This document shows positions 1 through 10,095 of a stretch of 64,000 nt of DNA, one piece after another (the first letter of the stretch is position 1; each line of letters opens with the position of its first letter). The notes under the pieces are model-generated. The model was given only the letters and a program-made list of their open reading frames with translations, searched no databases and was not told the origin of the DNA. Both the position numbers and the translations under genes were made by a program. Source of the stretch: Wolfiporia cocos (lineage: Eukaryota > Basidiomycota > Agaricomycetes > Polyporales > Phaeolaceae); assembly GCA_029448655.1 (NCBI GenBank), contig JACCLO010000004.1, positions 2,356,001 through 2,420,000 of the forward strand. Reading direction: 5' to 3'.

Positions 1-1109
1 ACACAGTATATACCTGTGTATGCGGATTGTACTTTCTCGAGCCTATCACGCAAACATCAGCACCCGCTGCGTGCGGCAGGTATGGGAGCCCTCATTGCTC
101 GGCAGGCTCCCAGACCTGCCACGCGCAGCGCATCTACAGCAGAGTATTTACTTGTACAGCGCGATGACGGAGATGAACGAAGAGGAGACGTGCATGGGCC
201 AGCTGCTAGGAGGCGATGACAGGCGAATAAGAACCAGATAGAACCGCTTACCGTCAGACCTGCGCCCGCTCTCGTGTGCAAACCGGCGGAATTTAGCTAA
301 TTACCAACGTGGTTGGGAGCGGAACGACCAGAGTGGGATGTCAGCAGCGGAGGAAAGATGCAGACACGTCGCACGCAGCCCAGTCGGACTACGCCACAAC
401 CAGACTACCCGGACCCAGCCAAAAAGGTGACAAATTGCAGCAAGTATCTTGCGCCTTTACCATGTGCTGCGTCTTCTGTATATATTTGGTGAGGACCATC
501 CGTGGATGGAACCCAGAAGAGAAGTCATCGTAGATTCGTACATGAGAGCTTTCGAAAGGACGAATGAACCCCGCGAGAAATAGAGACTGAGTCACGTGTG
601 ATATAATCTCTCATCTCATGTAACCACACAAGATGCTCGATGGCGTAGCGGCTGTAGTGGCTCTATTCCGTGGAATGTGGGGTGGTTTATGTAAAGTAAC
701 AACAGGCTCGCACGTTTGTGCGCTGGTGCAAGCTTAGACCATCCCTTCAAAAAATTGGGTCACCTTGGCTGTCCAAAATGGAGATATGGCCCCGTATACT
801 TTGTCTTTGACTGACAATCTCGCATGTCTTGTTGAGGCGAGCCATCTATTTATTCGTGCAGATGGTGCCATGGTCTGTATGCCCATCACAAGCCATTTGT
901 CCTTTCTTCGTCACTATGTTTTTCATTGTCGCGTTCACTAGTTGCCAATCTCACTCGAATCGCCATATAAATCCATACATATGCATGAATCCAGACATGA
1001 TCCAACAAGTATGCAAGGATAAGGAAGGACATTCAAGGAAAACAACATGCAATGATTCGAGACATGGTGATGCACAGAAACCGGTTCGTCTTATTGATCC
1101 CATTGCTCG
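1..1109. other. Left-edge stretch with no supported gene
   Basis: Only short ORFs with no recognisable domain or codon pattern are seen on either strand, and none could be joined into a convincing exon chain. The right part probably holds the 3' untranslated region of the DUF6697 gene that reads leftwards and stops at 1110. A gene whose main body lies left of the window cannot be excluded. Confidence 0.5.
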
Positions 1110-3066
1110 TCATACCTTGTGATGATCTCCTTGTACAACATTCTCCTCGGGATGATTGACGACCACTGGACTTGCTGTGAGAGTATTCGGAGACAAGCTG
1201 TGCACATTCGCCGACCACGTCGATCCATGGTTTGCACCACTGCCACTCGCGGAGCCGCGCCACTTGCCCATCTGCGCACATCGCGCTGCATGCTCCATGA
1301 CGGTACGGTATAGAACGTGATTGAAGCCAATGCACTGCAACCCAATGCATGCGACCCTTAGCGCACCCGCCGCGTACAGTTGCGCCACCTCGTACACGTT
1401 TTGCGGACAGGTATTCTTCCGCCCAGCGAGCGTCTCCTTCGTCAGTGCCTGTGTTGTCTTTCGTTCCGCGGTCGCCGTCGCAGTCGTGAGGATTATTCAA
1501 GGACACTGCTGTTAGCGGAAGCGCGAGCAGGGGTAAGGGACACTACCTCGGTCGGGAGGGTTTCCCACTCTTGTGGCGCAAGCTCGTCGAGCCAGAACGC
1601 GCGGTACGTGCCCGCGTAGTACCACTTGCCGTCCCTGTTGTAGAAGCATTCTGCGATCACGTCAGCTGCGCGCTGCGGACAAAAAAGGTGACCGTGCCAT
1701 ACCAGTGGATTTGTCGAGTTTTGCGGACTTGTCGACGGCCGCCCAGCGGTGAGCAGTGCTCACGCGCGGGTTGGTCGTGCACTTGAACACGGGCGTAAAG
1801 AAATAGCCGTGCTCTTCACGCTCGGTGCACCAGGACGTAGTGGACTGCTGGAAGACGCGATAGTTGCCTAGCCTGCCTGACGTGAGCATCCAGGAGTGTA
1901 TCTGAGCATCGTCACATACTGCGCACGGAGTGCCTACGCTCATCCACTGTCAAGTGATCAAAACCACACCTTCAAATCACCACTCACCGCTGGCACTGTT
2001 CCGAGAAAGTCATGGAGAGTGAAGGGACTGGGAATCACAATCGGCCTCAGAACATCGGGCGGGACTTCCGACGGGAGAGGCAGAGCAGCCAAGATGGAGT
2101 TGCGTGCTTGCATCCTATCAGATGGGCCCAAAGCAAGGGATTCCATCTACAGAATTCTGATATGTAAGCGCATATAGCAAGGCTGCGGAACAGCGCACAG
2201 GCCGTCCTGGATCCTCCAACGAGAGGCCTTGCATATTCACATCGTCCACGGCCGTATGGGAAACTGGCGACAAAGCTGGATTTGGGCTTGTCACGGCCGG
2301 AGATAGAGGGCCTTGCGCATCATTTGAAATGTCGCGCAGGTGCCGCGGAGAGGTGAGATTATGCGACGTGTGTATCAGTCTGCCCATGATTCCTTCCCAC
2401 TCTAGCTTCTTGCTCTATCATGGGAAGATATCCGACATCAACGCTGCCGAGCTTCGAGGTATGAACGACGTACCCGCAGCGCATTCTCTATTTCGCCTAA
2501 GTGTGGCGCACCACCTTTCTTGACCTTAAACCCGCCCTCATCATTCTTGAACGACCCCATCAGCTCTTCCATGCTCCTGGAAATCTCCGCGAGCTTGTTC
2601 AGCTCCGCACCAGGCAACATTTGGCAATCCGCGTGCTCATCGCCTGCCGCGGAGCGCTCTCTGAGTTCCTGGATCTCGTGTCTGAGCTCGGCGTTCTCGC
2701 GCTGTAGGCCATCGATGGCGATCGTCTTCTGGCGAACGGAAGCGCACGCTTCGGCTAGCTGTCGCGCGACCGCGTCGCGCGCGTCCAGCGCCTCCGCGAC
2801 ATGCATGCGCTCGAGTCGGATCTCCAGCGCGGTCTCCGATGGAGTTCCTGGGCCTAAATCTCCGCCGGGCACGCGTAACAGCTGACTCTGCGCATATACA
2901 CACGTCAACTGTACCATTGAGGCTGTTTGGAACATAATACCAGGACGCTGCCGTCGGAATCTGCCTTCGCCATGCAGGGGCTTCGAGATGGCGACACGAG
3001 GCAGCTGATGGGACTCTTTATCGCCATCGTAGAGGTAGGCGGAGGAGTCGCCTCGGGTGCCGACAT
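1110..3066 (-). CDS. Coiled-coil protein with C-terminal DUF6697 domain
   Basis: Multi-exon gene. The start at 3066 opens a 42-codon exon (MSAPEATPPP...) that joins in frame, across a 53 nt GT-AG intron (2888-2940), to a coiled-coil exon (about 2887-2460) rich in Leu/Glu heptads. Later exons carry the landmarks of the Agaricomycete DUF6697 domain: a segment near 1960-2120 (NSILAALPLPSEVPP), then EEHGYFFTPVFKCTTNP, HRWAAVD, then after an intron ECFYNRDGKWYYAGTYRAF (about 1660-1600), and a last exon with NVYEVAQLYAAGALRVACIG ending at 1110. Function of the family is unknown. The coiled coil suggests self-association. The order of exons is well supported; the borders between 2460 and 1950 are approximate. 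Family assignment is from memory of the domain, not a search. Confidence 0.82.
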
Positions 3067-3650
3067 AATCGACAAGTAAGACTGTTGGCGGGTTCGCAGG
3101 TCTGAACGAACATGCCTATATTTGGTCTCCACGTCAAATTCATTATCGCGCCGCATCCTCACTCGCCACGACGGCTAGTACTCATAGTGGCTGTCGTGTT
3201 CAAATACGAAAACAAAATGTGTATCCATGATGCAATATGAGCTTCACTATGCGAAATTCAATTCCAACGCAGAGGAAGCCCATGCGGAAATGTACCATCA
3301 AGAATTGATCGATGCTCTAACATCCAAACATATGAGGACGAAGAGCATGTCTGCAAGGGGATGTCTCCGAAGATCACGAAGACAGACATCTTTTGGGGAG
3401 GAAGATGGTCAAAGGAGCGATGGCTGCGACAATTCCAGAGAGGCAGACAAGCGGAGGCGTCACAATATCATGGCATTACAGCCTTCGTGCGAGAGCAGCA
3501 GAAGCGGAGGAACTTATGAAAGGCTCTTCAAAGGATACCAGGAGAAGCCTTCGATGACAGGAGCATGTGCCTTTGGTGAATTCGTTGTGTGGGGTGGTAA
3601 AAAGTATAGCAATGAAGAGGACTGAATCAGTACACCACAGCAAGCATCTT
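3067..3650. other. Spacer between DUF6697 gene and mS33
   Basis: A 5' region for the leftward DUF6697 gene and the 3' region of the leftward mS33 gene. A plus-strand ORF (3227-3625, 132 codons) lies here but has no recognisable domain, is rich in charged residues without pattern, and overlaps the likely mS33 3' UTR. I treat it as chance. Confidence 0.45.
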
Positions 3651-4041
3651 CTACCGTTTCCGGTGTGATCTCCGGCTGTCGCCTGGGGCACATGAATGGG
3701 TCAGACATGTTCGCTCGTTGCCAGAAACGCCGGCACGTACCCTTCGTCTTGGCCTTCTTCGGGGCACCCTTGCCTCTCTTCTTTTTGGCCTCTACATCTG
3801 CAAGTCTCGTCTCCTCCGCCGTGTCCACGATTTTCCACTGGCCAAGGCACAAGCGGTTGAACTTGGCGACAGTCAGCTCCTTCGGGTAGTACTCGACCAT
3901 AGACGGTCCGCGGAGGCGTGCACGTAGGTATTTAGCACCCGTCCTGGCAGAGGTGGGATTATACGACGTCTGGAATACTGCGCATCGCAGACGTGTAAGA
4001 GCAGCCAGCCGAGACGATGGTACTGGTGCAAGGGCCGCCAT
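3651..4041 (-). CDS. RSM27: Mitochondrial small ribosomal subunit protein mS33
   Basis: Two exons, 4041-3741 and 3682-3651, joined across a 58 nt intron, give a 110-residue basic protein, the usual length for the MRPS33/Rsm27 family. Diagnostic segments are VFQTSYNPTSARTGAKYLR, RARLRGPSMVEYYP and the Lys-rich tail KKRGKGAPKKAKTKG followed, after the splice, by DSRRSHRKR. Without the intron the frame reads on into unrelated sequence, so the splice is needed to restore the conserved tail. The start ATG at 4041 is the first in frame with the conserved part, and the N-terminus is Ala/Arg-rich as expected for mitochondrial import. It acts in the mitoribosome small subunit. It is divergent from the SUV3 helicase gene, with 518 bp between the starts. 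Confidence 0.93.
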
Positions 4042-4559
4042 GGCGGCGAGTGAGCGAAAGCAGGAGAGCTTGTTCTGCACCCGCGTGGTCCGTGTTGCCA
4101 GCGGCTCGGCCTGGCTCGGCTTTGGACTTGTTTGGCACCTGAGCGACTCAGGATTGAGCAGCTCAGCTTGTTCACAGCTCCGGGAAGTGTTGCTCAAGCT
4201 TTGGCTTTATCATTGCGAGTGCATGCATAATCCAGTTTGAGACCCAGAGACAGAAATTTATGGACTGTGGAACCTGCAACGGTGACCAAGATGAGCCGGC
4301 AACGGTCCATGCTGAATCGGACCACAATGATGCCCGATCAATCCACGTGCCGCTGCGCAAGCACGAAATTTCGAGCGGTGGCTGAAGCTCACTTCGTGTT
4401 TCTGACCACCATTTCTTCCTCCAGAACTCGGTAGGACGTCTCGGAGTCGCTCTAAAAGCCTGTAGGACGCTTATGAGCGCCTCTCAAGCGCGGTACGACG
4501 TTTGAAGCTTCCCATTCACCGCATAAAAAGCAGGACAGAAGAGCGGGATTCCGTATATT
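4042..4559. promoter_or_regulatory. Shared upstream region of mS33 and SUV3
   Basis: A 518 bp gap between two divergent starts, both of nuclear genes for mitochondrial gene expression. No complete ORF of note. A bidirectional promoter is an inference from layout only; no specific factor site could be assigned. Confidence 0.5.
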
Positions 4560-6990
4560 ATGATGCTGCATTTGAATCGCTCATCATCGAGTATACGCGC
4601 TCGTTGCCGCCATGACTTGCTGAGGCATCCTGTCAAAATAACCATCCGAGCGCGCTCAGCAGCGGGGAACAAGAGTTTCAAAGCAAAACTAGATCGATAC
4701 AAGCCACCAGGACTAGATAGCTTCAGACTTCCTTCTCCAGTTTCAAGACCTCCAGCTCCAAGACCTCCAGCTCCAAGACCAAGAAAGTCGGAGGTGCACA
4801 CCCCAGAGAGCGTTGCAGAGCACCTATCGTCGAGGGTCGGCAGATGGAGCGAAGACCCCAATGTGCGCCAACGCCTAATCGAGTTCGGTATCGACTCAAA
4901 GGACGTCGAGCCCTTGCTCCAAACCTTCTCGTCGAACATGCTGACGGGGAGAGTCATCAACGCCATCGAACCCGGGCGAGCGCACTTGGAGCGGATCGCG
5001 CACGACCTGACGCACTCGTCCCACTACTCGATGCTCGACCGGCACCTATCCAGGACGCTCTTCGAGTGGGCGAGCCACCCCGTGGGGCAGGAGAAGCTCG
5101 CCTCCGTCGTCTCGGAAAACACGCTCTTCTGTATCTCGGAGCTCTCAGCTGCGGCGGACCTCTCGTGCCCCGCGTCGTGGTACTCGATCGCGCGCCAGGC
5201 GCCTCCGCGGCGCGTCATCATGCACGTCGGGCCCACGAACAGCGGCAAGACGCACAACGCGCTTCGCGCGCTCGCTGCGGCGCGCACGGGTTTATATGCG
5301 GGCCCGCTCCGGCTGCTCGCGCACGAGATCTGGGAGCGCCTGAACCACGGCCAGATCGTTCCCCTCGGCGCGGATCCCGACCCCAGTACGGAGCCCGACC
5401 CGAACAGCAGTATTGACGCCGGACCGTCGCCGGTCGTCAGGAAGGAGGGCGAAAAGCGGTATGCGCGCCGGTGCAACATGCTTACGGGCGAGGAGCAGAA
5501 GATCGTGGAGGAGAACGGGTCGACGCTGCTCAGTTGTACGGTCGAGATGGTTCCCCTTACAGCCGAGTACGATGTTGCGGTCGTGGACGAGATCCAGCTG
5601 ATCGCAGATCCGGAGCGTGGTGGCGCATGGACTGCTGCGGTTCTCGGGATCAACGCTAGGGAGCTGCACTTGTGTGGCGAGGAGGCTGCCGTTCCCCTCA
5701 TCAAGGAAATCTTGCGTGACACCGGCGACGAACTGATCGTTAACACCTACAAGCGCCTTACACCGTTGCGGGTTGCGGACGAAAGTATGGATGGTGACTA
5801 CAGTCGGCTAGAGAAAGGTGACTGTCTCGTCACTTTCTCGCGCAGGAAGATCTTTTCGTGCAAGAAGCGAATCGAAGAGAAATCAGGCATGCGCTGTGCT
5901 GTCGCTTATGGCCGTTTACCGCCCGAAATCCGAAGTGAACAGGCAGCGCTATTCAACCAGCCCAACAGTGGTTACGACATCCTAGTCGGGAGCGATGCTA
6001 TTGGTATGGGCCTGAACCTGTACGTCACACGTTTTGCTCTCCCGAAAGGCCACTTACGCTCTCGGCAGAAAAATTAAGCGCGTTGTATTGGAAACAGTCC
6101 GCAAGTTCGACGGTGAACGCGAGGTCCCCGTGCCCATTCCGCAAATCAAGCAGATCGCGGGCCGCGCAGGTCGGTTCGGAATGCATGGTGACGACGAGTC
6201 TGGAGGGATCGTTACCACCATGACCGAGAGCGATCTGGACGTCGTCCGCGCCGCGCTAGACACACCGGCAGTGCCGCTGCGGTACGCGCGCATCGCGCTC
6301 AACGCGCACACATTCACGGCCATCGTCCATGCGCTGCCGCCGGAAGCGACGTCGAGCACGGTTCTGGACGTGTACCAATTCGTGTCGAAGCTGCACCCGC
6401 GGTACGACTTCGCGGACGTGACGAGCCTCAGGCCAGCGATGAAATTTGTGGACGCGATCGCGGGAGACATGACGGTGCGGGACCGGCTGATGCTGCAGTC
6501 CGCGCCGATGCCGTTCCGCGACGATCAGGCGCTCTCGGCGATCCGCTGCATCGTGAGCATATACCGGTCGCACATGCGCGTCGGCTTGCGCGATGCGCTC
6601 CGACGCTCGGGCCTGTGGGCCTGGTTCGAGTCTGCGAAGGCAGCTTTGGAGCCGCACGCAGACCAGAATGTCCCTCTGCCGGACGTGCTGTCGGTCCTGG
6701 AGTCGATGCACAAAATTATTGTCCTGTACATGTGGCTGAGCTACCGGCACTCGGTTGCGTTTCCTGAACAGGAGTATGCATTCGCGCTCAGAGACGAGAC
6801 GGAGCAGGTGATGGACAGGTGCTTGGAAGCACTCTCCCCAGGGGAGGTGTCTGATGCCGTTCGACAACGGCTGCGCAGGAACTCGCCTGCGTATATCACT
6901 CGGGACGAGCTGAGGAAGAAGAGAGACGATCATTTTGCCGAGAAAATAAGTAGTACGTTTGACCGCGCTTTGTCCATCGAAACATGCTGA
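4560..6990 (+). CDS. SUV3: SUV3-like mitochondrial ATP-dependent RNA helicase
   Basis: Two exons, 4560-6019 and 6069-6990, separated by a 49 nt GT-AG intron, encode about 793 residues. The first ~60 residues are rich in Arg and Ser with few acids, as in a mitochondrial presequence. Walker A (GPTNSGKT, residues ~224-231), motif II DEIQ (~343-346), the AYGRLPPE and SDAIGMGLNL segments, and motif VI QIAGRAGRFG (~513-522) are characteristic of the SUV3 branch of SF2 helicases. The splice joins GMGLNL to KIKRVV, restoring the conserved block. The C-terminal ~270 residues correspond to the SUV3 helical region. In yeast, Suv3 unwinds RNA for the Dss1 exonuclease in the mitochondrial degradosome; the same role is inferred. 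An alternative start is the second Met at 4563. Confidence 0.95.
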
Positions 6991-7258
6991 AACATCTTGC
7001 AGAGGCTTACAAACCGAGACAGCCATCTTTCGCGAGTGGCATGCCCGTTCGGGCTGAAGCTGGTGCGGCTCAGTAGGTGCCCACGTGAGCGTGTTTGTGG
7101 CACTTTGGCCGAAGTTGAACAAAAACCCCCTCCCTCCTCGCGCACCTCCTCATCTTCGACCATTACGCCTATCTATTCACTCTCTACATTCGCTCCTTTA
7201 CCGGCTGGCCCTGTGTCCTTTCACGCCTTCCCCATAGCAAACGATCACAACAAGCACG

Positions 7259-7801
7259 ATGCCTGCATTTCGCGTCTGCCTAATCCTTCTCGTCGCCCTG
7301 GTGGTGTCCGTTCAATCTCACCCCATGGACCTTGGCCGGGGGCTGAGCGAGCTCGATTCTATTACAAACTCTGATGCGCTTCTTGAATCCATCCCTGGCG
7401 CTGGCATCTCTCCTTTGAACGGGCTCGCGTCCGGCGGCCTCTTTAGACGCCGCTACACTCTCCAGGCATATACCCCGTCGGCCACCGCGCCCGAAAGCGC
7501 ACCACACGCCCGCTCGGCCTCCCGGAGACGGCTCGTACCGTTCCCCAAGTACCTCGCGGAACGCGCTGCGCTCGGTGCGAGACAAGCGCAGGACAATGAC
7601 GAAGACGTGAACTATGTCTCGCATGTCGGCCCCGCCCTGGCCAACAAGCCGCCCGCAGCGCCGCAGCAAGCCTCATCCCAGAGTGGAGACGATACTTCCG
7701 TGACCCTCGTCCCGCGTCCGACAACCTCGTCAGGCTCGAAGCACTCGCAAGCAACTACGAAGCAGAACAGCCAGGCTGCGTCGGCGAAGCATGCGTCGTA
7801 G
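7259..7801 (+). CDS. Small secreted protein of unknown function
   Basis: Single-exon 180-residue ORF. Residues 1-20 form a clear signal peptide (Leu/Val core, likely cleavage after VQS). The mature part has no recognised domain; it is Ser/Pro/Ala/Gln-rich and low complexity towards the C-terminus, with Thr/Ser stretches that may be O-glycosylated. Two tri-arginine sites (residues 63-65 and 89-91) resemble Kex2-type processing sites. No cysteines remain after the signal, so it is unlike classic Cys-rich effectors. Codon use is GC-rich like the neighbouring housekeeping genes. A CT-rich leader precedes the ATG. It could be a cell-wall or processed secreted peptide precursor; function is not known. 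Confidence 0.7.
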   Translation: MPAFRVCLILLVALVVSVQSHPMDLGRGLSELDSITNSDALLESIPGAGISPLNGLASGGLFRRRYTLQAYTPSATAPESAPHARSASRRRLVPFPKYLAERAALGARQAQDNDEDVNYVSHVGPALANKPPAAPQQASSQSGDDTSVTLVPRPTTSSGSKHSQATTKQNSQAASAKHAS

Positions 7802-8018
7802 AGACGGATAGAGAAGCGAGTCGGAGAGCGCATTAGACCTTGTCCATTGTCCATTGTCTTGTCACCACAGCTCATACTATACACCATCACATGTTACACT
7901 ACCATCCTGTAGCTCTAGCCTCATGTTCATTGTTCTATGCCCGTCCCGTCCTGACTTGCGATGGTATTCTTCACACATGCAATATTGAACGATGCGTATG
8001 ATGCACTCTGGGACAGCT

Positions 8019-9369
8019 TCAACATGTGCCCTGCATGCCCTGCGGGTCGTTCATCGAGCCGTCCAGAGAGCCCATCTCGGCGAGGGTGTGTGCAAACAGA
8101 TCGTCAAACCCCTGCTGCAGTCCAAGCGCCTCCAGCGTTGCCTGATAGTCCAAGCCTGCCGTGTCGAGCTCCTGAAGCCATTCCTCCATCTTGTCCGTCC
8201 CGGCGATGAGCATGCTCCGCAGCCGCGTGCGGTCGGTCTGGCTCACGGGTGTGGACAGCGTCGCGACTTGAGAGGGATCGAGTGCGTCGATGCCCGTACG
8301 CTCGGCTGCATTCCATGCTTGCGAGCGCAGCACTGCGAGCCAACCGTTGTCTAGGTCGTCCAGCCAGGCAAGCAGCTGCGAGAGTGTCTGGGGGTCGGGC
8401 ACATAGCCGAATATGTTGCTCATGACTTCGCCCGTAAGGCGAAGGAGAAGTGAGGTACGGAGGGATGAGGAGGGATCTATGGGTGGTATTTGGAGAACAA
8501 GTGCAAGCAGGGGATGCATTGCGGTCAAAAAAGATGACAATGTTGGAAGAGAAGACGAAGGATGTGACCTGATTGTAGAGAAATAAGACTACGGTGGTGA
8601 TAACAACTCTGTCGGGTTCTTCGAGCTAGAATACTAACCGTTTCTTATAATTCCGGGTGATATCAAGCAATTGTTCCTCGAGATAATCCACCAATCTCCG
8701 CTCTTGCTTGGCGGAGAGTGGGCGGAGAACGGGTGAATCACTGGCAGAATTTCGTGTTTCCATCGCGCTGTGCTATATGATGAGATGAAGATTGCATCAT
8801 GGAGATATGCATACAAGGCCGCTGAGAAGTCTTGAAGCCTATAGCCACAAGATGGGAGTTGTATGACGATAACTCACCTTCGCGGACATAACTCGATCAG
8901 ATTCAGATCGAGATCGCTATGTCTTGGTAGCGGTAGCGCCGGGTCCGCGCATGCAGGCGCTCTGTTCAACTTCAAAGCCATACCCTGTAGCTGATCATGT
9001 CTGGCCGGCTGTGGATCCGGTATCTTCTCCGGGAGAGTTGAAATCGATGTAGATCCTGTCTTCCAGACGTCATTGCCACTCGAACCAGGCTCGATGGCAA
9101 AAGCCAGCTGACTCATCTTACTGTCTGGAAGGTATGCTGCCATCACCCGTGCCGCATCTTAACGACCCTCACAGCTCTGTCAGCCCAACGATGAGATGCT
9201 CATCAAAGACAGGGAGGAGAACGAGGTGGGCACGCGCTCGCAGGGTGCCAGCTTTGTTGCGACAAAGCTGTCCGCCTACGAGTGCGTGCATGAACTCGTT
9301 GTCGATGGAGTCGAGCAAAGGAAGAACAGCCTGGTGCACGTCATCATTCTGGTCAATTTTCCCAGACAT
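8019..9369 (-). CDS. Conserved basidiomycete protein, function unknown
   Basis: At least four exons. The ATG at 9369 begins MSGKIDQNDDVHQAVLPLL; a splice near 9170 joins VGLTEL to KMSQLAFAIEPG; the exon ending near 8878 joins at a phase-2 intron to DSPVLRPLSAKQERRLVDYL (about 8750-8638); and an intron 8637-8564 restores KKR to SHPSSSLPTLSSFL, running on to the stop at 8019. The product is about 390 residues, mostly helical, Leu-rich, with a conserved-looking C-terminal half (PPIDPSSSLRTSLLLRLTGE, SQTDRTRLRSMLIAGTD). It has no signal peptide or clear membrane segment. I have the impression that relatives occur in other Agaricomycetes but cannot name a domain. All four junctions obey GT-AG and keep one frame, which is the main support. 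Confidence 0.72.
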
Positions 9370-10095
9370 GAGTCTCGCTCGCGTCTCATCTCACTCCGCC
9401 AGTCATGTCTATGCACAACTGCTGCTGCTGCGGAGTTTCTCCAGGAAATGCGAATAAGGGAACTGATCGGTTCAGAGCAAAAGACTCTAAGGTGCGATAG
9501 GAAAACCGGGCAATCCGACCTGCACGACCTTATACCAGATAACAGCATTTCCTTCTCACACGACCGCGACGATACCGGGGATTAGACAATGCGCCTTCAT
9601 TTGTGCAAAATACCATCACATTACTCGGTCGAAAAAAAGATAATCCCTGATGGGCTCAACTCGTTGGTGTGTGGATCGGTGCCAGTGATGCTCGAGGATG
9701 CTGACCGTATATCCGATTCCATCATCAGGGGGATTACACAAAACTCTCAAACAGGATTGGTGCAGAGGCATTGAATCATTACGTCGAGTCGGGGTTCCCA
9801 CCATATGTTGTTGAGCGAGAACTATATGCTTTTCAGTTGAATAAGAACCAACTGCTGTAGTAGCAGGAATATGGTAGGCAGCCAGATTTGCCCACAGCTC
9901 AGACATTACAATGAATATGCGACAACGAATGCGCGAAATGCTTTTATTATTAAGATAAGACTTAGCATACATGCTGCTTAGCAGATGGATCGAATAGAGA
10001 GTCAACGAGTGAGTCCATGATGTCGGTCGAGGCAAATACATGAAGAGCATAGAGCAGGAAAAGATTGAAAGAGTGTCTGACATCAAAAGCCCGCT
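9370..10095. other. Intergenic, nothing recognised
   Basis: Holds the upstream region of the leftward gene starting at 9369 and the 3' region of the leftward intersectin-like gene ending at 10096. Short ORFs on both strands lack any domain or splice continuity. Confidence 0.5.

Noticed and set aside
829..1122. 97-codon plus-strand ORF near the left edge
   Set aside because: No ATG in good context, no domain, and it overlaps the last exon of the DUF6697 gene on the opposite strand.
3227..3625. 132-codon plus-strand ORF
   Set aside because: Overlaps the mS33 3' region; no domain or coding bias.
4560..6077. SUV3 read as two separate genes because the frame breaks at 6077
   Set aside because: A 49 nt GT-AG intron (6020-6068) joins the frames inside a conserved helicase block, so it is one gene.
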